From Erythroxylum novogranatense (Eukaryota; Streptophyta; Magnoliopsida; Malpighiales; Erythroxylaceae), in the NCBI GenBank assembly GCA_029891385.1, contig CM057226.1, forward strand, positions 89,598,977 to 89,662,976: a stretch of DNA of 64,000 nt, given 5' to 3'. The notes under the pieces were generated by a model, which was not told the origin of the DNA, searched no databases, and saw nothing but the letters and a program-made list of their open reading frames with translations. The position numbers were made by a program, and so were the translations under genes. Shown piece after piece: positions 57,161 to 64,000 of this stretch. Every line of letters starts with the position of its first letter. Position 1 is the stretch's first letter.

Positions 57161-58810
57161 TCAACCAAAGGAATTTAAATCACACATGCCTAGTCTCAAT
57201 TTAATGTTCACAAACACATCTTCCTTAAGAGGTTTAGTAAAAATATCAGCTAATTGATCACTAGTTGATACATACTTCAAGCAAATGTCACCTTTTAAAC
57301 AATAATCACGGATGAAATGATGTCTAATTTCTATATGCTTTGTTCTACTATGCAAAATTGGATTTTTACTTAAACAAATTGCACTGGTATTATCACAATA
57401 AATAGGAATATTTTTGACCACAATACCGTAATCAAGCAATTGATGTTTAATCCAAAGAACTTGGGCACATGCACTCCCAGCTGCTACATATTCAGATTCA
57501 GCAGTAGAAATAGCTACACTAACTTGCTTTTTACTAGCCCAAGATATCAAAGATGAACCTAAGAAATGACACAAGCCACTAGTGCTTTTTCTATCAATTC
57601 TACAGCCACCATGATCAGCATCACTATAAGCATACAAATCAAAGGATTCACAACTAGGATACCATAAACCATGATTAACAGTTCTACTCAAATATCTAAA
57701 TATTCTTTTGCAAGCACTCAAATGAGAGATCTTAGGGCAATATTGAAATCTAGCACAAAGACATGTGGCAAACATAATATCAGGTCTAGAGGAAGTTAAA
57801 TATAAGAGAGAGCCGATCATACCTCTATATAGTTTTTGATCAACATCTTCTTCATGTTCATGTTTCTCCAAGACCACATTTGTTTCCATTGGTGTTGCTG
57901 CCACTTTGCATCCTTCCATTTTAAACTTCTTAAGAAGTTCCTTGGTATACTTAGATTGGTGGATAAAAATTCCATTTTTGTGTTGCTTGATTTGCAATCC
58001 AAGAAAGAACTTGAGTTCCCCCATCATGCTTATTTCAAATTCGCCTTGCATTAAATCACTAAATTCTTTGCACAAAAATTCATTAGTAGCACCAAACACA
58101 ATATCATCAACATAAATTTGACAAATAAGCATATCCTTGTCAACATGTTTAATGAATAAAGTATTATCAATCTTACCACGAACATACCCATGTTGAGTTA
58201 GAAAAGTACTTAACCTTTCATACCATGCTCTCGGTGCTTGCTTTAATCCATAAAGTGCCTTCTTGAGTTTGTAAACATAATCTGGATGCTCATTATCTTC
58301 AAATCCCGGTGGTTGTTTGACATAGACTTCCTCTTGAATGTATCCATTGAGAAATGCGCTCTTGACGTCCATTTGATTTAATTTGATCCTTTTACGAGAC
58401 GCGAAAGCGCATAATAGCCTTATTGCCTCCAACCGAGCCACAGAAGCATATGTCTCATTGTAATTAAGGCCTTCTTCTTGATAAAATCCTTGAGCCACTA
58501 ACCTTGATTTATTTTTAATCGCTTCACCATTTTCATCATATTTTATCCGATTTATCCACTTGACTCCAATAATGGTCTTGTCCTTTGGTGGAGCTACCAA
58601 ATCCCATACATCATTCCGCTTGAATTGATTAAGCTCTTCTTGCATAGCTACTAGCCAGTTTTCATCTTCAAGAGCTTCTTCTATATTCTTGGGTTCTACT
58701 AATGAGATGAAGGCTGAATTTCTCATATTCTCATAGATATTTCTCCTGGTCCTCAAACTATCATCCAAGCTACCAATGACTTGCTCCATAGGATGATTCT
58801 TTGCTTTTGC
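57161..58810 (-). CDS. pol: SIRE-2 reverse transcriptase and RNase H
   Basis: An uninterrupted 542-residue frame from MEQVIGSLDD to CDLNSFG. The RT N-terminal part has WINRIKYDENGEAIKNKSRLVAQGF, then QMDVKSAFLNGYIQEEVYVKQP, LKKALYGLKQAPRAWY and the catalytic YVDD at 58114-58103. The connection and RNase H have AYSDADHGGCRIDRKSTSGL, STAESEYVAAGSACAQVLW and YCDNTSAICLSKNP, ending ADIFTKPLKEDVF. All catalytic boxes look intact. It is in the same frame as the upstream integrase, separated only by the TAG at 58813-58811, so it is part of one Pol polyprotein rather than a separate gene. The MEQV Met is not a natural start. Confidence 0.92.
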   Translation of the reverse strand, partial: AKAKNHPMEQVIGSLDDSLRTRRNIYENMRNSAFISLVEPKNIEEALEDENWLVAMQEELNQFKRNDVWDLVAPPKDKTIIGVKWINRIKYDENGEAIKNKSRLVAQGFYQEEGLNYNETYASVARLEAIRLLCAFASRKRIKLNQMDVKSAFLNGYIQEEVYVKQPPGFEDNEHPDYVYKLKKALYGLKQAPRAWYERLSTFLTQHGYVRGKIDNTLFIKHVDKDMLICQIYVDDIVFGATNEFLCKEFSDLMQGEFEISMMGELKFFLGLQIKQHKNGIFIHQSKYTKELLKKFKMEGCKVAATPMETNVVLEKHEHEEDVDQKLYRGMIGSLLYLTSSRPDIMFATCLCARFQYCPKISHLSACKRIFRYLSRTVNHGLWYPSCESFDLYAYSDADHGGCRIDRKSTSGLCHFLGSSLISWASKKQVSVAISTAESEYVAAGSACAQVLWIKHQLLDYGIVVKNIPIYCDNTSAICLSKNPILHSRTKHIEIRHHFIRDYCLKGDICLKYVSTSDQLADIFTKPLKEDVFVNIKLRLGMCDLNSFG

Positions 58811-60225
58811 CTACGATTTAATGTTAGGTACATGATTTTCTTCATCTAACTTCAGTTCCTCAATCTTGGACTCAATTTCTTCAATTTTATTACCTGAACT
58901 TCCTGCATCATCATTAAAATAAACCTTTCTCGGGGGTGAAATCATATCGTCAAATTTAACATGAATACTCTCTTCAACACATTTAGTCATATTATTATAA
59001 ACTTTAAAAGCCTTACTAGTTTGAGAATAGCCAATAAACACACCAACATCAGATTTTGAATCAAATTTCCCTAAATTGTTCTTTCCATTATTATGAATAA
59101 AGACTTTACAACCAAAAGGATGAAAATAAGAGATATTGGGTTTCTTACCTTTCCAAAGTTCGTATGGTGTCTTATTTTTATCTCTGCACAAATGCACCCT
59201 ATTGATGACATAGCACACTGTATTGACTGCTTCCGCCCAAAATATTTTAGGAAGATTGTACTCATTTAACATAGTCCTGCTCATTTCTTCAAGAGTAAGA
59301 TTCTTCCTTTCTGCTACACCATTTTGTTGCGGAGTCCTTGGTGTTGAGAAATTGTGTTCCATTTCGTATTTGTAGCAAAGACTTTCGAATGGTTCACATT
59401 CGAATTCACCTCCATGATCAGTTTTAATTGCAACAATTGACAAATTTTTCTCATTCTGAACCAACCTACACCACTTGGTAAATTCGTTAAAAACATCACT
59501 TTTATTAACAAGAAATCTCACCCAAGTAAATCTAGAAAAATCATCCACAATCACAAGGACATATAATTTACCACTAAGACTAGCATGTCTAGATGGCCCA
59601 ATTAAATCCATATGAACAAGTTCAAGAATTCTAGATGTGCAAATTTCTTTCTTTGGTTTGAAAGATTCTCTAACATGTTTGCCGTTTAAACAGGATTCAC
59701 ATAAGTGATCTTTAACAAATTTTATTTTAGGCAATCCTCTCACAATGTCATTTTTTGAAAGCTTTGAAATTAAAGGCAAAGGAGCATGTCCTAATTTTCT
59801 ATGCCATAAAAATGCATTTTCTTCTAATGTCACCAAACACTTTTCATTAAAAGAACTATCATCATGTAAATTAACAATGTATGTATTTCCATGTCTTAAA
59901 CCAATGAAAGCAACATGACCATCCTTCTTAACCATGTAATGTGATGATTCAAAACTTACATTAAAATTCATATCACATTGTTGAGAGACACTTAACAAAA
60001 TATGTTTCAACCCATCAACAAGCCAAACATCGTCAATGGTTGGCAAAGGTTCCTTACCCACTTTACCAATACCAATGACCTTACCTTTGTTGTTGTCTCC
60101 AAAAGTGACATAACCTTGATCATTTGGTTTAATTTTTGCAAAAAGGTTCTTGTCTCCACTCATGTGTCTTGAACACCCGCTGTCGATGTACCAAGTGCTT
60201 GACGGCCTTTCATCCCTTGCTTGTA
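58811..60225 (-). pseudogene. pol: SIRE-2 protease and integrase, one nonsense codon before RT
   Basis: The protease active site TWYIDSGCSRHM has its D-S-G at 60184-60176 in this frame. Next come NKGKVIGIGKVG, the GAG-pre-integrase LWHRKLGHAPLP with CESCLNGK, the integrase core HMDLIGPSRHASLSGKLYVL, VIVDDFSRFTWVRF, TDHGGEFE, TPRTPQQNGVAERKN, and a C-terminal VFIGYSQTSKAFKVYN. The frame ends at TAG 58813-58811; SIRE-1 has Trp here (IKSWAK). The upstream frame opens after a TAG near 60225 and is offset from gag, either a natural offset or decay. Confidence 0.9.
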
Positions 60226-61912
60226 CCTACAATATCAACGTTCTTTCTTCTTATAGTTACCCAAGCCATTTTGGGTCCATTTTGGTTAGCCATATAAACC
60301 ACACTAGGTGGTGTTGTGCCTTTAATTACCCAAATTTTCTTAACCTTAACACATCTTCTAGTACTTTTGCATGCAATTTCTATATGACCATCTTTCAAGC
60401 ATTTAGCACATTGAGCGATTTTTCCATCCTTAGTAAATTTGGAAATTAACGAACAATCTCTATCAAAAGGATCATATCCTAATCCATGTTTAGAAATTGA
60501 ATATCTTTGCAACGATAACAATTTTTCAAACTTTTCGTTTCCATTCGCAAATTTTCCAACCACATACGAAAATTCTTTTCTAAGTCTATCAAGTTCACAA
60601 ATAAGATTTTCCTTTTCAACAAGGCATGCAGAATGATCTTCTTTTGGACTATCTAAATCATCAATAGTCTCATGTAAGGTACTATTTTTAGCAATCAATT
60701 CTCGTATTTTCTTTCTCAATTTTTTGTTAATCTCAATAGCTTCTTCAAAATTAGCTTGTAAAGCATCAAAATAATCTCTTAGATCTTGGTCATTGAAAGT
60801 TACCTCATTTTCATCATCACTTGATGAGCTTTTTGCCATAAGTGCCAAGTTGTTTTCATCATCTCTTTGGTATGCTTCCTCATCATCACTCCAAGTTGCT
60901 ACCAGGCTAGTTTTCTTTTTTTTTTTGTCGTATTTGTCACTTTTCTGGAAGTTTGATGTGGAGGATGAGCTTTTGCATTCTCTTGCGAGATGTCCCCTTT
61001 TTTCACATCTCTAACATTCTTCATTGCTTTTTTTTCGTCATAACCCTTGGATTTTCTTTCAATTGCAAATTTCTTCCTTTCTCCATTTCTTCCACCATTT
61101 AATTCCTTCCTATGATTTTTGAGAAGTCCTTTGAATTTTCTCAAATTTCTAGCGTACATTGCTATTTCTTCGTCTTCCTCCTCTTCATCTATTTCTTCAT
61201 CACTTTCATCAAAAGAAGAAGTATTAGCTTTTAAAGCAACTGACTTTTGTGACTTACCTCTACCTCCTCTGGATTTGAGAATGATCTCATAGTTGATAAG
61301 TGATCCCACCAAGGCGTTGAATTCCAGATGATTGAGATCCTTGGACTCCATAATGGCGGTGACTTGTAAGTCCCATTCCTTTGGTAGTGAGCGAAGAATT
61401 TTCTTTACCTTCTCACTATCCGTCATATGCTTTCCAAGGTTGCCTAATCCATTTATGATTTCTGCAGAGCGATCAATCATAGTGGAAATAGACTCACCTT
61501 CCTTCATGACAAACATTTCATAGTCATGAAGAAGCATGTTGATCTTTGTCTCCCGGACTTGGTTGGTTCCTTCATGGGTGATGCGAAGTCTTTCCCACAT
61601 TTTCTTGGCTCTGGTACAAGAATTAACTCGGTTTCTTTCCTCAACCGTGAGAGCGCAATAAATTAGCTTCATTGCTTTCGCATTGATGTAAGCTTGCCTC
61701 CTGTCATTGTCATCGTATTCCGGCTCCGTTTTTAACTCACCATTTTCTTTCAACGGTGGTTGTGGACCGAAGATAGTTATCTTCCAATATTCTACTCCCT
61801 CGCTTATAATGTGATACTTCATAGGATTTTTCCAAGATGAATAGTTATTACCATTAAATAAAGGAGGGCGGTTGTTTGTGTTACCTTCTTCCGCTAGGTT
61901 ATTGTGTGCCAT
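60210..61912 (-). pseudogene. gag: SIRE-2 Gag, frameshifted
   Basis: The natural start is likely the ATG at 61912-61910 (MAHNNLAEEGN), downstream of the PBS. The UBN2-type Gag core has LFNGNNYSSWK, YCALTVEERNRVNSC, MWERLRITHEGTNQV and GESISTMIDRSAEIINGLGNLG. An acidic stretch (DEEIDEEEEDEEIA) is followed by a basic region. An eight-base A run (61035-61028) marks a shift: the first zinc knuckle (about 61016-60978) is read in the next frame and carries a TAG at 61013-61011. The second part (60848-60210) is a long coiled coil (IEINKKLRKKIRELIAKNS) and a second CX2CX4HX4C knuckle (CAKCLKDGHIEIAC). Confidence 0.85.
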
Positions 61913-61926
61913 CCCTGGATACTTCT

Positions 61927-61938
61927 GCTCTGATACCA
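61927..61938 (-). other. Primer binding site, initiator tRNA-Met (SIRE-2)
   Basis: Minus strand reads TGGTATCAGAGC two bases inside the 5' LTR end, a perfect match to the standard site. Confidence 0.92.
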
Positions 61939-62425
61939 ATTGTAAGTGATCTAGAAGGGGGGTTGAATAGATCCTTAAGCTTTTTTTAATTTTCTACAAC
62001 AAAATCAGAAGTTAATTCACACAAAAACAATTTAAACAAATTTAAATAAAAAGAGTAGGGAAGAAGATCAAACACTATTTTTATAGAGGTTCGGTGCTAA
62101 GACCTACGTCCTCTACCTAAGCTCCCACTTAGGATTTTGCCAAGCACTTTATTGCACACTTTGTAGTTGAGTGTGAAATTTTTATAATGCCACTTGATTT
62201 CCGGCTTAAGCTACCTTTACAATCGATTTATCTTCCGGCACAAATCCTACCTCACACGTGACCTTTTACTAATCACTCAAATTGTAAGAGAAATATGATA
62301 AAGATTGAAGAACAAGTGCTCAATCCAATTATGTAACAAAGTAAGAACAATAATGAGCAATTTTGGAGCAATAGAAGAGTATTTTGGCTTGTAGAACTTG
62401 TGTTAACTCTTCATCAATCATCCAC

Positions 62426-62433
62426 TATTTATA
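62426..62433 (-). promoter_or_regulatory. LTR TATA box (SIRE-2 5' LTR)
   Basis: TATAAATA on the minus strand, matching 5208-5215 of SIRE-1. In the 3' LTR the same place reads TATAAAGA. Confidence 0.65.
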
Positions 62434-62555
62434 CTACAAGAAAAATAGCTGTTGGAGCTCATTCTAGCCGTTGCATGATTGTTATAGCCGTTCCTTAATA
62501 ATCTCCTTTCCATTTGTGGCTAATTGGACCGATGGAATTGATTTGCTGTATCCAT

Positions 62556-62802
62556 AAGTTGACTTGTCGAATGTATAAGTCGACTTGTGACAACATTTTA
62601 CGTAAAAATTGTATCTCTGCTCTTCTATAAGTCGACTTGTGCTGTGTAAGTCGACTTGTGGTCCACGATAAGTCGACTTATATGCTGTTAGTCGACTTGT
62701 GTTGACATATCTTCATAAGTTAGTCGACTTATGTTGTTCTAGTCGACTTATGCTATTCAGGTCTTGATGTATAAGTCGACTTATGCTTGTGCAAGTCGAC
62801 TT
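62556..62802. repeat. AAGTCGACTT array in SIRE-2 5' LTR
   Basis: Ten units, like 54398-54627 but with an extra 17 bp near 62755. It ends about 120 bp upstream of the TATA box in transcription sense, the same geometry as SIRE-1. Confidence 0.92.
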
Positions 62803-64000
62803 GCGGTCCTCCAACGGTAACATCCAACCAAATCCTCTATAATTCTCATTATTTAAGCCTCTTTCACTTATAAGGAAACTTCCATCTTGATTCTTCAATG
62901 ATTTGTCACTTGCCCATCTTGATTTGCACAATTCTTTCATTAAATAATACTCCTAAATTTCCTGAAATAATTTCTTAACTGATTCTAGATATTTTATTAT
63001 TATCAAAACATAAAGGGATTTAATTTGTCAACCACCATTGGTCCAACAGAATCTTCACCCAACAAGGGATTTTCTTGGCTCTAAAGGAAACTCTAATCAT
63101 CTTCCACCTTTTTCCTTCTTGAACAACTTGAAAAATCACCCTTGGAGGCTTAGAAAAGTTGAACCCTAACTTGCTCATCTTCTTTCTCTCTTTTCTCCAT
63201 TTTCGTGCTTCTCTCTCCTTCTCCCTCTTCAATTTCGTTTCCCTCTCTTCTAAAGTGAAAGACCACTCCTTTATCTTGCCTTTTATACCACTTATGATGC
63301 TAAAAAGTCCATAATGCCCTTACTTATAATCCTAGTAACTTACATGCTTAAGTTTTCTTCCAATTTTGCCCCTCTTGCAACTTACCACTCTAATTCAATT
63401 TAATCCATGTCATATGGTCTTACTCACATTAACACGCTAATTAATTCCACAAAATAGAATAATTACTCTATCAATACCTCAAAATTAATTTAAATCATGC
63501 TTAGCTTCTTCCAAAAATCAAGACCTTTTCTAATCATGCAATTGAAGGAATTTGCTTGCACTTCCTTCTAGAGAAATGTTCCTTTTTGTCTAAATTTTCT
63601 AATGACATCCAAAATCATTCAATTTGGTTCCATGGTCCAAAAGTTATATCCAAAACATTTTCAGACTGTTCTTATACTGAAACATTATCCTGCGCTTGAC
63701 TTCCGTCCGAAAATTGGAATTCTTAGAGACTGAATTAGAACTCAATTTCATCATACAATTTGTAGCCTTATCTCTCTAGTTTAATCCAAATTAAGAATCA
63801 TCTCATTTGGATAATTGGGGATCAAGTTATGGCTAAAACACCGAAGCATACTCCATGAACATATTTCACTTGAAATTTCCTACTTTTTAACTTCAACATA
63901 TCATATAAAATCCATCTTATATCAAAACCATATTTTTCATTTCATTTCAAATTCATGAATTCTCCTTTCTTTATACATGAATAATCATGAACAGCTTCTC

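Larger units (their letters stand above)
53784..63048 (-). mobile_element. SIRE-2: complete SIRE/Maximus-like copia element (9265 bp), TSD GAATC
   Basis: GAATC at 53779-53783 and 63049-63053 flanks TG...CA ends. Minus-strand order: 5' LTR (63048-61941), PBS, gag, protease, integrase, RT, RNase H, palindrome array, env-like ORF, PPT, 3' LTR (54873-53784). The best preserved element in the window: one stop between integrase and RT in the pol frame, plus a few shifts in gag and the env-like ORF. Inserted in gypsy-3. Confidence 0.97.
61941..63048 (-). repeat. SIRE-2 5' LTR (1108 bp)
   Basis: Minus strand TGTTGGACCAATGG to TAGATCACTTACA. TATA box TATAAATA at 62433-62426, and palindrome array 62556-62802 upstream of it. 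Bounded by TSD GAATC at 63049. Confidence 0.95.
31524..64000 (-). mobile_element. copia-B: minus-strand copia element hosting the whole right nest
   Basis: From right to left: gag (48246-47443), protease and integrase (47442-45899), then after the gypsy-2 insertion RT and RNase H (33586-31776) and a 3' LTR (31749-31524). Gag is broken at 48246 by a SIRE-like LTR, and no 5' remainder is found to the right inside the window, so its 5' end is expected beyond 64000. The end given here is therefore the window edge. Confidence 0.7.
50896..64000 (-). mobile_element. gypsy-3: long gypsy-like LTR, runs off right edge, containing SIRE-2
   Basis: Plus-strand start TGTTGGATCCCGTTTCCGG is the complement of a GGAAACGGGATCCAACA end, matching the gypsy-2 LTR end. 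Further blocks match gypsy-2 in reverse orientation: CGGGCAGGCGGGAGAAGCC...CACGTGAC (53140-53190) against GTCACGTGCACG...TTCTCCCGGCTGCCCGC (35265-35310), and GGGGGGTGAACTCG (52810) against the CTCACCCCCC near 35650. No proteins. At least 3.8 kb of LTR without SIRE-2. Only short meaningless ORFs (for example 51207-52002, 53122-53755). Confidence 0.75.

Overview
This window reads as heterochromatin-like, transposon-packed nuclear DNA of a flowering plant, probably a eudicot. It is AT-rich. The translations are plant Ty1/copia Gag-Pol, a plant CACTA (En/Spm) transposase of the TNP2 type, a plant-specific 'putative transposon protein' and long Ty3/gypsy-like LTRs. I found no host gene, rRNA or tRNA. 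Almost every base belongs to a mobile element inserted into another mobile element, and several insertions can be proven by exact target-site duplications (TSDs) read from the sequence.

Left nest (1-29578). A minus-strand copia element (copia-A, right LTR 29108-29578) was hit by a CACTA transposon (right end 21960, left end outside the window) and by a 4.26-kb gypsy-like solo LTR (23185-27442, TSD TTATT). The CACTA carries TNP2 (5701-8639) and a TnpA/Transposase_24-like gene (9703-21281). It was itself hit by a plus-strand SIRE/Maximus-like copia (SIRE-1, ends 5697) and by a complete plus-strand copia (copia-2, 11509-21261, TSD ATTCG). About 1.9 kb (29579-31523) is AT-rich and unassigned.

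Right nest (31524-64000). A minus-strand copia (copia-B) contains a gypsy-like LTR remnant (gypsy-2, 33592-45893, TSD TTATA), which contains a complete plus-strand copia (copia-3, 35927-45575, TSD TCAGG). Copia-B gag is then broken at 48246 by a third SIRE-like LTR (48247-49542). Its internal region is broken at 50896 by another gypsy-like LTR (gypsy-3, runs off the right edge). That LTR is broken by a complete SIRE-like element on the minus strand (SIRE-2, 53784-63048, TSD GAATC).

Most coding regions are decayed by stops and frameshifts. SIRE-2 is the best preserved: its protease-integrase-RT-RNase H frame is broken by a single stop. The SIRE elements carry an extra ORF between RNase H and the 3' LTR, the position of the 'env-like' ORF of SIRE1-type elements, with a C-terminal coiled coil.

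The most unusual structure is non-coding. A perfect 10-bp palindrome, AAGTCGACTT, occurs in short arrays (mostly 19-30 bp period) in two coding-unrelated copia families (SIRE-1/2 and copia-2/3). It appears in the LTRs of both, upstream of the env-like ORF in SIRE, and in the gag leader of copia-2/3. The copia-2/3 leader also holds a set of small repeated hairpins whose stems change by compensatory substitutions, which suggests selected RNA structure.
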